A stretch of DNA of 64,000 nt. It comes from Sphingomonas mollis (GTDB lineage: Bacteria > Pseudomonadota > Alphaproteobacteria > Sphingomonadales > Sphingomonadaceae). The notes beneath the pieces are model-generated. The model saw nothing but the letters and a program-made list of their open reading frames with translations. It made no database searches and had not been told where the DNA came from. Position numbers and translations under genes: made by a program. Where the stretch lies: NCBI RefSeq assembly GCF_016427505.1, contig NZ_JAELXS010000004.1:1-64000 (forward strand). The letters run 5' to 3'. This document shows positions 1 through 8,838 of this stretch, piece by piece (position 1 is the stretch's first letter; each line of letters starts with the position of its first letter).

Positions 1-34
1 ATCAGCCTGCTCCTTCCCTCTACCAACACCGGCA

Positions 35-535
35 TCATACTCGATGCCGAGAGGAAGGGGCGGGCCATCCCATAATGAATCCCGCCGCGCAGATCGCGCC
101 ATAGATCCAGAAGGTGACACCCGTCCTCGCACGGGCGGTCAGCAGCGGGAAGGTATAGGTCAGCAGGAAACACGCCGCCCACAGCGCGGTCGTCGCGATC
201 GCCATGCTCGCGCCATGTGCCTCGCCCGGAAAAATCTCCGACAGGGCGACCCAGGTCACTGGCGCTAGCGTCGTGGCGTAGGTGGCAATCGCCGTTACGA
301 CCAACAGCAACAGCGGCCAGCCCTGCACGCCCATGACATATCCCGCGCCGACGGCGGCATAGATGATCGCAAGGCCCGCGCATCCTACCAGCAACAGGCG
401 ACGCCTTCCCCAGCTCTCCACCGTTCCCAGCGCGACCTTCACGATCTGCGCCGCCAGCAGGCCGATGACGGTGGCAATCTGGTTCAGTACGACCAGCCTG
501 CCCCGGCTGCCCGATGGTGCGATCTCGGCGATGTA
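35..535 (-). pseudogene. Decayed MFS sugar-porter gene fragment
   Basis: Translation on the minus strand from about 535 gives recognisable pieces of a sugar-porter family permease of the major facilitator superfamily. A YIAEIAP..RGRLV loop segment and the following helix come first. A GRRRLLLVG segment, which normally lies much further along, follows almost at once. The PVTWV..SEIFP segment and the last helices come after it. The spacing implies an internal deletion of several helices. The N-terminal third is absent and the end diverges before the PETKG-type C-terminal motif. Only about 165 of roughly 450 residues survive, so no transporter can be made. It lies next to insertion-sequence debris, which probably caused the damage. 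The substrate cannot be told. Confidence 0.75.
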
Positions 536-739
536 GAGCGATCGATACCAAGGCGATAAAGGATTTGCCCGACACCGACGTAATCGCACTCCATCACGCC
601 GATACGCTGACGATGGCGGGCGTCCTAACCGCCTCGCTCGCGCAAGTTGAACAGTTGCGCGAGCTACACAACGGTCGATACCCAACAAAAAGTGTTTCCA
701 TCAATATTGATCTATAATGAGGTCAATCGCGAACACACA

Positions 740-975
740 TCATACCATGCGGGCTTTTTTGTCGAGCGCGACCGCAGCGTACTTCGTCTTCCGCCATGCG
801 GGCAGCTGTACCAGCCATGGCCGCTTCGCTCCGTTCCGCTCGGCGTAGCGCACCACCGCCATCGCGCCAACGATCAGCATCTGCCGCAGGTAATTGTGCC
901 CGGCCTTGATGATCCCATCGAGCCGCTCCGTGCCGCCGCTCAAGTTCTGTCTCGGCACCAGCCCGATCCGCTGAC
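740..975 (-). pseudogene. IS110-family transposase, C-terminal remnant
   Basis: The minus-strand reading frame gives GLVPRQNLSGGTERLD, then a GHNYLRQMLIVGA..VVRYA segment and a final AAVALDKKAR segment. This is the C-terminal transposase domain (Transposase_20 type) of IS110-family enzymes, which contains the conserved serine in an SGG context. Only about 75 residues remain, with no RuvC-like DEDD half upstream. The sequence differs from the larger IS110 copy at 1345-2307, so it derives from another element. It is one piece of the mobile-element graveyard at this end of the window and is non-functional. Confidence 0.75.
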
Positions 976-1103
976 GTCCTCGCTATTTTTCATCCATGTT
1001 GAGTGAGAGTTTTCCGGCCCTGACCTGAGCCCTTCGGATAGGTTCGTTCTTTATGAAAAATTTCCGGTCAGGTTTGGCAGATGCCGGACGAGGGAATCCG
1101 TCA

Positions 1104-1340
1104 ATGAAGAAGTCGAGGTTCAGCGAGCAGCAAATCGCGTTCATTCTCGAGCAGGCCGAGGATGGAACGACCGTGGAGGAGGTATGTCGGAAAGCCGGCA
1201 TCTGGATCCAGACCTACTATCGATGGCGCAGCAAATACGGGGGTCTGATGCCGTCGGAGATGAAGCGCCTGAAGGTGCTGGAGGAGGAAAATGTCCGGCT
1301 GAAGCGGCTGGTGGCGAACCTCAGCCTGGATAAGCCTGTC
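1104..1340 (+). pseudogene. IS3-family OrfA transposase, truncated
   Basis: The frame begins MKKSRFSEQQIAFIL and continues through EVCRKAGI, TYYRWRSKYGG, a leucine/glutamate-rich KRLKVLEEEN..LKRLV helix and LSLDK. This is the helix-turn-helix plus leucine-zipper protein OrfA of IS3-family elements (IS407-like group), usually about 88 residues. Homology stops after about 77 residues at LSLDK, where IS110-like sequence read from the opposite strand begins. OrfB, the DDE integrase half, is not found in the window. An IS110 element probably inserted here or recombined into the end of OrfA. The ATG at 1104 is the family start; the open frame extends further upstream but has no homology there. Confidence 0.85.
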
Positions 1341-1344
1341 CTGA

Positions 1345-2307
1345 GCAACTGTGTTCAAGCACTGCGATACTTGATGTTGTTTTGACCATAGCGTTGAGCG
1401 TGACGAGGAGCTTTCGCATGGTGGCGACGATGGTAAGTTTGAAAGGCTTGCCGGCTTCGCGCAGCCGACTGGTTGTCGCGGCAAGGTGCCCTTTGCCTGA
1501 GCGCGCGATGGAGAGCGCTGCCAGGTAGAGGGAGCGTCTGACGCTTGGCCTACCGCCCGAGCAACGTCCAGGCCGGCCGGTCTTGCCGCTTTACCGATCA
1601 AATGGCACCAGACCGGCAAGGGCTGCAATCTGTTGGCTGGGAGAGGCGTCCGAGTTCTGGCATGCGCGCCAGCAGGCACGCGGCAACGATCGGCCCGACG
1701 CCGGGTTGCGGTGCGGAGCAAGGCCTCGCGTGCGGCCAGATCGGGCGAGGAGGCGATGACGCCGGCGATGGCTTTTTCGATACGCAGGGCCAGGGCCTTG
1801 AGCCGGGTGACCTGCGCGACGATGAGACGCCGCATGGCGGGATCGGCGATGCTCTCGAGTTGATTGCCGAACTGGACCACCTGGGTGACGGCAAGATCGC
1901 GCAGACGGACATGTTCGGCTAGCCGCAATGCCTCGGGATCATGAACATAAAGAATGAGATCGGCGTGCAGCGCCGCAAGGCATCGTGCGATGACGGCGGC
2001 ATCGAGGGGGTCAGTCTTGGCGAGCTGCCGCTCGGCGCGGGCGAAGTTGCGCACGCGTGCCGGACAAGGAGATAGGCAGAAAGCCCCAATCGATCGAGCA
2101 GGATGGCGAGCTTGCGTTCGTAACCACCTGACGCCTCGAAGCCGATCCGGAGGCACGTCGTCCCGCCAATCAAGCCAGTTTACGACCAAGTGCGGCAATG
2201 CCGGTTTTGGTAGTGGGTGCCCGCCAGAGCATTCCTGCCGGGTGGACGTGGATAACGAGTTCGTCCTTGGCAACATCGATGCCGACAAAGAGGTCGGGCT
2301 GTGACAT
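1345..2307 (-). pseudogene. IS110-family transposase, frameshifted
   Basis: Read from the ATG at 2307, the frame opens with MSQPDLFVGIDVAKDE, the RuvC-like start of IS110-family DEDD transposases. It meets a stop near 2170 after ALGRKLA. The protein continues in another frame (IGFEASGGYERKLAILLDRL), shifts again to RNFARAERQLAKTDPLDAAV, and shifts once more at GVGPIVAACLLARMPELG. The last recognisable piece, LNAMVKTTSSIAVLEH, ends near 1350. All homology blocks are present in order, so the element was complete, but at least three frameshifts disable it. In the IS110 group the bridge RNA is encoded upstream of the gene, which here would be around 2310-2460. The other side abuts the truncated IS3 OrfA. 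Confidence 0.85.
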
Positions 2308-2381
2308 GATCCGGTCTCCCAAGCTTGTCATGCGGGGTCCGTAAACACGGCCCCAGGGCAACTGTCCGGGGTTTGGGAAGA

Positions 2382-2457
2382 CGGATGTGGCCCTGCTCAG
2401 GAACGGTCTTTGTCGACCAGCTTGTCGAACCGCCTCACATCCGCCGCCTGAGCAGGG
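2382..2457. repeat. Interlocked inverted repeats beside IS110 relic
   Basis: Two perfect inverted repeats are interleaved. CGGATGTG (2382-2389) pairs with CACATCCG (2436-2443). CCCTGCTCAGG (2391-2401) pairs with CCTGAGCAGGG (2447-2457). The order A-B-A'-B' means both stems could form together only as a pseudoknot; otherwise they are alternatives. The block lies just upstream of the IS110 transposase relic, where the non-coding end with the bridge RNA of such elements lies, and just before the truncated IS256 gene. Assignment to either element is inference. Confidence 0.5.
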
Positions 2458-2518
2458 TCGCCACCCCGCTCAGGCACCTCCTGATTACGCCATTCCAGAC
2501 AGACAAGCAAAGTCGAAG

Positions 2519-3624
2519 GGGGCTTCCGTGACCGCAGCCTGGATACCCGGCTGGGCACGTTCAACCTGAAGATCCCCAAGCTGCGCACCGGCGCCTACTT
2601 CCCTGGCTTTTTGGAGCCGAAGAAGACGGTCGAGAAGGCGCTGGTCAGCGTCATCCAGGAGACCTGGATCGCCGGCGTCAGCACCCGCCGCGTCGATGAT
2701 CTGGTGCAGGCGATGGGCGGAACGGCCCAAGGTTCCGGCAATGCGTAGCATCGTTGGAAAGGCCGTGGAGGGATGAGCGGCATCTCCAAGTCCAGCGTGT
2801 CGACGCTTTGCAAGGACATCGACGAACGGGTGAACGCCTTCCTGAAGCGCTCGCTTGCCGGCGAGCGGCCGTATCTCTGGCTCGACGCCACCTACCTCAA
2901 GGTCCGCGGGGGCGGCCGCATCGTCAGCGCCGCCACCATAATCGCTGTCGCCGTCACCACCGAGGGCAAGCGCGAGATCGTCGGCCTGCACATCGGTCCC
3001 AGCGAGGCCGAGCCGTTCTGGTCGACCTTCCTGCGCGATCTCGTCCGGCGCGGCCTGAAGGGCGTGAAGCTGGTCATCTCCGATGCGCACGAGGGGCTTA
3101 AGGCGACCATCACCCGCGTCGTCGGTACCACCTGGCAACGTTGCCGCATTCACTTCATACGCAACGCGCTAGCACATGTCCCCAAGGGCCAGAGCACCAT
3201 GGTCGCCGCCGCGATCCGGCAGGTCTTCCTCCAGCCCGACCATGCCGCCGCCACCCAGACTTGGCGTCACGTCGCCGACCAGCTGCGTGCCCGCTGGCCG
3301 AAGCTCGGTGCCTGCATGGACAACGCCGAGCACGACGTGCTCGCCTACATGACCTTCCCCGAACAGCACCGGGTGAGGCTGCACTCGACGAACCAGGGAG
3401 CGGCTGAACAAGGACGTGAAGCGACGCGCCGATGTCGTCGGCATCTTTCCCAACGAGGACAGCATCACCCGCCTCATCGGTGCCGTGCTCCTCGAGCAGA
3501 ACGACGAATACCAGCTCCAGAACCGCTACATGCAAATCGAAGGCATGGCCGCTCTCGCCACGCCACAGGTCGAGGAGATGTCGAGGAGATAACGCCGCTA
3601 CAAATTACACCCAAGGCCGCCTGA
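2519..3624 (+). pseudogene. IS256-family transposase, 5'-truncated and frameshifted
   Basis: The segments GFRDRSLDTRLGTFNLKIPK, FLEPKKTVEKALVSVIQE and STRRVDDLVQAMG, then (after a frameshift near 2730) GISKSSVSTLCKDIDERV, WLDATYLKVR, SDAHEGLKATI and WQRCRIHFIRN match IS256-family (Transposase_mut) enzymes. The WLDATY aspartate and the SDAHEG aspartate are two of the DDE catalytic residues. A second frameshift follows LHSTN near 3395: the family sequence LNKDVKRRADVVGIFPNED continues in another frame. A third restores the end TPLQITPKAA at 3624. Roughly the first 90 residues are missing. The DNA just after the stop resembles the right end of such elements, so the 3' boundary is probably near 3680. 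Non-functional. Confidence 0.9.
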
Positions 3625-3689
3625 ACGATGCAGCCCGGTGCCACACCTCAAATTACATCACGTTGACGGACACGACCCGCATGGCCTGC

Positions 3690-4136
3690 TCGAAGCAACG
3701 TTGCCCCCTTGCTCCAAGGGAGCATGTGGGCAAGTTTGAGATTGATGCAGATGCCTATTGGACGCGGTGCCTGCCCGCGTAATCGATGCCATTCCTGGCC
3801 AGTCACCATTTCAACACGATCGCTCAGCCCGACGATGATCGACGCCCGACCGGATTTACGCTTCAGCATGTCCCCGAGCGACATGTTCGGCCACGGCTCG
3901 CAATAGGCCAGGCTCATAGCCCCCAACAATCGCAGCCTCCTGAGCGGGATTTCTAGGATTTCACTGGTCCGATCCTTTCCGTTCAGAACCAGTCGGGGCG
4001 GGTCGACGTGTGAGGCAGATGATATCGGCCGGCAAGACCAGCACGCATGATCGCTGCCCCACAGCCGGGATGCATTGGCAGCCGCCCGATAGTCCGCTAG
4101 TCGCCGGTCCGGAGCCGGTTCCACCGGCGCCATCGA
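3690..4136. other. About 450 bp with no recognisable gene
   Basis: This stretch lies between the IS256 right end and the first cobalamin riboswitch. Frames are open on both strands but their translations match nothing I recognise. A compound hairpin is visible at 3701-3733: outer arms TTGCCC (3701-3706) and GGGCAA (3728-3733) enclose inner arms TGCTCC (3710-3715) and GGAGCA (3719-3724), with no U-tract. The promoter of the riboswitch-controlled cob operon should lie in the right-hand half, but no convincing -35/-10 pair was found. Confidence 0.5.
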
Positions 4137-4350
4137 TCGCGTCGGTGCCCCGCGAGGGGCTTGAATGGGAATGCGGTGCGGAGCGTCTGCTCCCAATCCG
4201 CGGCTGTCCCTGCAACTGTAAGCGGCGAGCGCGAGGGCGTGCCCTTCCATCATGGAAGGGCGGTCACTGGAAAGGACGCATCCGCGTTCGATCCGGGAAG
4301 GCCGTTCCTCAAGCGACGACCCGCGAGCCAGGAGACCTGCCGACGCAATG
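4137..4350 (+). promoter_or_regulatory. Cobalamin riboswitch upstream of cobW-cobN
   Basis: The conserved core of the adenosylcobalamin riboswitch is visible: GGTGCC near 4144, then GGGAATGCGGTG (4167-4178), the B12-core segment GGCTGTCCCTGCAACTGTAA (4202-4221) and the closing B12 box GAGCCAGGAGACCTGCC (4325-4341). The variable arm between core and box contains a GCCCTTCCATCATGGAAGGGC hairpin. Downstream, arms ATGCGGC (4414-4420) and GCCGCAT (4425-4431) form a short hairpin about 100 nt before the cobW start. It has no U-tract, so it may be part of a translational or Rho-dependent expression platform. The element presumably represses cobW and the long overlapping cob operon when the cofactor is abundant. 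Confidence 0.93.
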
Positions 4351-4530
4351 GTCGCTCTTACCACGGTCCAGGGGATGGTCGGGGTACGGTGTTCTCCGTC
4401 TGAGCGACGAATCATGCGGCCGGGGCCGCATCGGTGCGTGGCACGGGCGAACAGCGAGCGCCCGCCCGTCGTCGCGTACCGGCCGACATCGGCCCCGCCG
4501 TTCGTTGCCATGGCGCGCGCGGGGAACATC

Positions 4531-5568
4531 ATGAATGATCTGTCCAGAATACCCGTCACCATCGTCACCGGCTTTCTGGGGGCGGGCAAGACGACGCTGA
4601 TCAGTCATCTGATCCGCCAGTCCGCCGGCCGGCGGCTGGCCGTGGTCGTCAACGAATTCGGTACGTTGGGGATCGATGGCGATATCCTGAAGGGATGCGC
4701 CATCCCCGATTGCCCGGCGGAAAACATCGTCGAGCTGGCCAACGGTTGCATCTGCTGCACCGTCGCGGACGATTTCATCCCGACGGTGGAAACGCTGCTC
4801 GCGCTCGATCCCCGGCCGGATCATATCGTGATCGAAACGTCCGGGCTGGCGCTGCCGAAGCCGCTGCTGAAGGCGTTCGACTGGCCCGCGATCCGGTCGC
4901 GGATCACCGTCGACGGCGTCATCGCGCTGGCCGATGCGGAGGCGGTGGGCGCCGGTCGCTTCGCCCCCGATCTCGCTGCGATCGAGGCACAGCGCGCGGC
5001 CGATCCCGGCATCGAGCATGAAACGCCGCTGGCCGAAGTGTTCGAGGATCAGCTCGCCTGCGCCGATTTGGTGTTGCTGACCAAGGGCGATCTTGCCGGC
5101 CCGGACGGTGTCGCCAGAGCGCGCGCAATCATCGCGGCGGAGGCCCCGCGCCCCGTCACCGTCGTCGAACTGCTCGACGGCGTCATCGACCCCGCCATCG
5201 TCCTGGGGCTGGAAGCCGCCGCCGAAGACGACATCGCCGCCCGCCCGTCGCACCATGACGGCGAGGCGGAACACGAGCATGACGATTTCGACAGTCTCGT
5301 CCACGAAATGGGCGAAATCGACGATCCGGCTGCGCTGGTGGCGCGGATAGAAGCATTGGCGCGCGATCGCGATATCCTGCGCGTGAAGGGCTATGCGGCG
5401 GTGCGCGGCAAGCCGATGCGCCTGCTGGTGCAGGCAGTCGGCGCGCGAATCCGCACGCAATATGACCGGCCGTGGCGGGTGGACGAGACGCGGGCGACGC
5501 GGCTGGTCGTCATCGCCGAACATGACCGTATCGATCCCGCGATTATCGGGACCGCGCTGAACGGCTGA
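4531..5568 (+). CDS. cobW: CobW, G3E-family GTPase of cobalamin biosynthesis
   Basis: The 345-residue protein is a G3E P-loop GTPase thought to deliver cobalt to the CobNST chelatase. The Walker A motif GFLGAGKTT is at residues 14-22. The metal-binding CICC motif of the family is at residues 73-76, preceded by ELANG. TKGD at about residues 184-187 is the guanine-specificity motif. A histidine/acid-rich linker (HHDGEAEHEHDD, from about 241) probably adds metal ligands, and a CobW C-terminal domain follows. The start at 4531 is chosen because GGGGA lies 6-10 nt upstream and homology begins there; the open frame reaches back to 4252, inside the riboswitch. It is the first gene after the riboswitch and sits 6 bp before cobN. 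Confidence 0.95.
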   Translation: MNDLSRIPVTIVTGFLGAGKTTLISHLIRQSAGRRLAVVVNEFGTLGIDGDILKGCAIPDCPAENIVELANGCICCTVADDFIPTVETLLALDPRPDHIVIETSGLALPKPLLKAFDWPAIRSRITVDGVIALADAEAVGAGRFAPDLAAIEAQRAADPGIEHETPLAEVFEDQLACADLVLLTKGDLAGPDGVARARAIIAAEAPRPVTVVELLDGVIDPAIVLGLEAAAEDDIAARPSHHDGEAEHEHDDFDSLVHEMGEIDDPAALVARIEALARDRDILRVKGYAAVRGKPMRLLVQAVGARIRTQYDRPWRVDETRATRLVVIAEHDRIDPAIIGTALNG

Positions 5569-5574
5569 CCGGCG

Positions 5575-8500
5575 ATGCACGTCGTCTTCCGCGAAAGCCA
5601 TGGGCTGGAGGAAGCGTCGGCACCACGCGATCTGGGGCAGAGCCCGGCGGATCTGGTGGTGCTGTCGTTTTCCGACAGCGATCTGGGTGCGTTCGCCGCC
5701 GGCTGGCATGCGGCGGAACATGCTGGCGCGCGTCTGCCGGATTTGCGGCTCGCCAATCTGGCGGACCTGATCCATCCGCTGTCGGTCGATACTTATTTCG
5801 AACGGACGCTCGCGCACGCCAAAGGCATCCTGATCCGGGTGATCGGCGGCAAATCCTATTGGCCGTACGGCTTGCAGCAAGTGGAGGCGCTGGCCCGAAC
5901 GCGCGGGATCGCGCTGGTGGTGCTGGCCGCCGATGGCCGGGCGGACGATCAGCTTGCCCGCTTGTCCACTGTGCCGGTGTCCACCACCCGCCGGCTCGCG
6001 ACGCTGTGCGACGCGGGCGGCGCGGTGGCGGCGCGGGCGGCGCTGGCGCAACTGGCGCTCGCCGCCGGTCTGTACGCCGGGCCGGTGCGTGGCGCGCAGG
6101 CGACCCCCGCCGCCGGCGCCTGGACCGCGACGGAGGGGGTCGTATGCCCTGCGCCGAGGCTTTGGACGAACGAACGGCCGCGCATCGTCCTGACCTTCTA
6201 CCGTTCCTATCTGCTCGCGGCGGACTGCGATCCGATCGCCGCGCTGGAGCGGGCCTTTGCGGTGCGGGGCTTCGATGTCGTGCCACTGTTCGTTCCATCG
6301 TTGAAGGACCCGGAGACGCGAGGCTGGCTGCGGCGGTGGATCGGCGCGCTGGCGCCCGTGGCGATCGTCAACGCCACCGCCTTTTCCGCGCGCGGTGACG
6401 ACGATGCGACCCCGCTGGAGATCGCCGACGTGCCGGTGTTTCAGGTGGCGCTCGCGACCTCGGATCGTCAGGCATGGGCGAACGCGCCGCGTGGCCTTTC
6501 CCCCGCCGATCTGGCGATGCACGTCGTCCTGCCCGAAGTGGACGGCCGCCTGTTCGCCGGGGTGGCCAGTTTTAAGGAGGCGAGCGTCCGCGATCCGGCG
6601 CTGCAATTCGGCCGACGCGAACATCGCGCCGATCCGGATCGGATCGCGGCGATCGCCGACCGGGTCGCGGCGTGGGTCAGGCTCGGCCGCACGCCCCCTG
6701 CCCGTCGTCGCGTCGCGCTCATCCTGTCCACCTATCCCGGCAAGTCGTACCAGATGGCCCATGCCGTCGGTCTCGACGCACTGGCGTCGACAGAGGCGAT
6801 CATCGCCGATCTGACGGCGGCCGGGCATGATGCGACGGACGGCGAACCGTTGGCGACCGTACTGGACCGCGATCGCTTGCGCTGGCCATTGGCCGATTAT
6901 CGATCGGTACTGGCGACCCTGCCGGCCGGCTTGCGGGCTGAGTTGGACGATGCGTGGGGATCGCCCGAAAACGATCCCGCCGCGATCGATGGCGCATTTC
7001 ATTTCGCGGCGGTGGAACGGGGCGGGATGCTGATCGCATTGCAACCCGAACGGGGGCAATCGGCGACGCGCTCCGCCGATTACCACGACCTGTCGCGCTG
7101 CCCGCGCCACGCCTATGTCGCCTTCTACCTGTGGCTGCGGGCGCGCGGCCCCGATGCGCTGGTCCATGTCGGCGCGCATGGCACGCTGGAATGGCTGCCG
7201 GGCAAGGCCGTGGCGCTCTCCGGCAATTGCTGGCCCGAGGCGCTGGTGGGATCGATGCCCGTCATCTACCCCTTCATCGTCAACGATCCGGGCGAGGCGG
7301 CGCAGGCGAAGCGGCGGATCGGCGCGGTCACGCTGGGCCACCTGCCGCCCCCCATGACGACCAGCGGATCGGGCGCGGGCCTCGGCCGGCTGGAGGCATT
7401 GCTGGACGAATTCTCCAACGCCGATGGCCTCGATCCTGCGCGGCGACTGCGGTTGCAGGCGGACATCGGCGAAGAGGCAATCGCGCTCGGTCTGGCCGCC
7501 GAACTCGATTTGGATCGCGCGGCCGGACCGGCAGAGACGATCGCCCGGATCGACGCATTCGTCTGCGATGTGAAGGACAGCCGGTTCGGCGATGGCCTGC
7601 ACATCTTCGGCCGCGGCGAATGCGGTCCCGCCGAGCGCGCCGGTCTGCTCGCGGCGCTGGATGGTCGGCATGTGCCGCCGGGGCCATCGGGATCGCCGCA
7701 TCGCGGGCGTAGCGACATCCTGCCGACCGGGCGCAACCTGTTCTCGATCGATCCACGGGCGATCCCCTCTCGCTCGGCACAGGCGCAGGGGGTGCGCCTG
7801 GCCGACGAACTGATCCGGCGGCATCTGCAGGATCAGGGCGATTATCCGCGCGGGCTGGTCGTCGACCTCTGGGGTTCGGCGACGATGCGGACCGCCGGTG
7901 AAGAGTTCGCGATGGCGCTCCACCTGCTGGGTGCCGCACCGGTGTGGGACACCGGGTCGGACCGGGTGCTGGGGGTGGATATCCTGCCACTGGTGACGAT
8001 GGATCGGCCGCGCATCGACGTGACGCTGCGCGTATCGGGCTTGTTCCGCGATACGTTCCCTACCCTGTGCACGCTGTTCGGTCAGGCCGTCCGCGCCCTG
8101 CACGGTCGCGACGAGCCGGCCGACTGGAACCCCTTTGTCGGCCGGGCGAGCGGGCCGCGCGTCTATGGTCCGGCACCCGGTCGCTATGGCCTCGGACTGG
8201 GCGACGCAGCCGACACCTATGACGCAGCGGCGCGGATGCGCGCCGGCGAGGTATGGCTGGCGGCATCGAGCCATGCGCTGGACGATGGTCCGGAACGCGC
8301 CGATCCCGCCGGTCTGCGCGCCCGCGTCGCCGGCGCGGATGCCTTCGTTCACTTGCAGGACCTGCCCGAAACCGACCTGCTGCTCGCCGCCGATTATGCC
8401 GCGCATGAGGCCGGCTTCGCCGCGGCCCAAGGCGTGACCGGGGGCAAGGCGGCGCTCTATCACCTCGATGCCCGCGACCCGGATCGGCCCCGCGCCCGGA

Positions 8501-8838
8501 CCCTGCGGGAAGAAATCGCCCGCGTCGTCCGCGCCCGCGCCGCGCATCCGGCATGGGCGGACGGCATGATGCGGCATGGCTTTCGCGGCGCTGCGGAACT
8601 GGCCGCGACGCTGGATCATCTCGGCAGCTTCGCCCATCTGGCGCAGGTCGTAACGCCGGAACTGATCGACCTGTACCACGACGCGACGCTGGGCCGCGAC
8701 GACGTCCGCGCTTTCCTGGCGCAGGAGAACCCCGACGCGTTGCGGGCGATGGAGGCGCGGTTCGCGGCGCTGCATCGATCCGGTCTGTGGCCCACCCGCC
8801 GCAATGCGATCCTCGCCAGCCTCGGCGACCTGCATTGA
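5575..8838 (+). CDS. cobN: Cobaltochelatase large subunit CobN
   Basis: The 1087-residue protein is the ATP-dependent cobalt chelatase subunit that binds hydrogenobyrinic acid a,c-diamide and inserts Co(II), a cytoplasmic reaction of the aerobic pathway. The N-terminus (MHVVFRES, then DLGQSPADLVVLSFSDSDLG) matches the family start. Family blocks include GKSYWPYGLQQ, VGAHGTLEWLPGKAVALS, and the RVFR/LRVSGLFRDTFP region near 820. At 1087 residues it is shorter than the roughly 1250 typical of CobN. The AAA+ partners CobS and CobT of the chelatase are not in this window and must lie elsewhere. The end overlaps cobG by four bases. Confidence 0.95.
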   Translation: MHVVFRESHGLEEASAPRDLGQSPADLVVLSFSDSDLGAFAAGWHAAEHAGARLPDLRLANLADLIHPLSVDTYFERTLAHAKGILIRVIGGKSYWPYGLQQVEALARTRGIALVVLAADGRADDQLARLSTVPVSTTRRLATLCDAGGAVAARAALAQLALAAGLYAGPVRGAQATPAAGAWTATEGVVCPAPRLWTNERPRIVLTFYRSYLLAADCDPIAALERAFAVRGFDVVPLFVPSLKDPETRGWLRRWIGALAPVAIVNATAFSARGDDDATPLEIADVPVFQVALATSDRQAWANAPRGLSPADLAMHVVLPEVDGRLFAGVASFKEASVRDPALQFGRREHRADPDRIAAIADRVAAWVRLGRTPPARRRVALILSTYPGKSYQMAHAVGLDALASTEAIIADLTAAGHDATDGEPLATVLDRDRLRWPLADYRSVLATLPAGLRAELDDAWGSPENDPAAIDGAFHFAAVERGGMLIALQPERGQSATRSADYHDLSRCPRHAYVAFYLWLRARGPDALVHVGAHGTLEWLPGKAVALSGNCWPEALVGSMPVIYPFIVNDPGEAAQAKRRIGAVTLGHLPPPMTTSGSGAGLGRLEALLDEFSNADGLDPARRLRLQADIGEEAIALGLAAELDLDRAAGPAETIARIDAFVCDVKDSRFGDGLHIFGRGECGPAERAGLLAALDGRHVPPGPSGSPHRGRSDILPTGRNLFSIDPRAIPSRSAQAQGVRLADELIRRHLQDQGDYPRGLVVDLWGSATMRTAGEEFAMALHLLGAAPVWDTGSDRVLGVDILPLVTMDRPRIDVTLRVSGLFRDTFPTLCTLFGQAVRALHGRDEPADWNPFVGRASGPRVYGPAPGRYGLGLGDAADTYDAAARMRAGEVWLAASSHALDDGPERADPAGLRARVAGADAFVHLQDLPETDLLLAADYAAHEAGFAAAQGVTGGKAALYHLDARDPDRPRARTLREEIARVVRARAAHPAWADGMMRHGFRGAAELAATLDHLGSFAHLAQVVTPELIDLYHDATLGRDDVRAFLAQENPDALRAMEARFAALHRSGLWPTRRNAILASLGDLH

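Noticed and set aside
3648..4589. A 313-codon minus-strand frame covering the orphan DNA and the first riboswitch
   Set aside because: It runs through the riboswitch and into cobW, shows no family similarity, and no ribosome site was found. The C-terminal half is protein-like at best by chance.
4309..8835. A 1508-codon open frame on the minus strand opposite cobW and cobN
   Set aside because: The translation is rich in Arg, Gln, His and Pro with no domain pattern, and it mirrors the third-position GC bias of the real plus-strand genes. It is a shadow frame.
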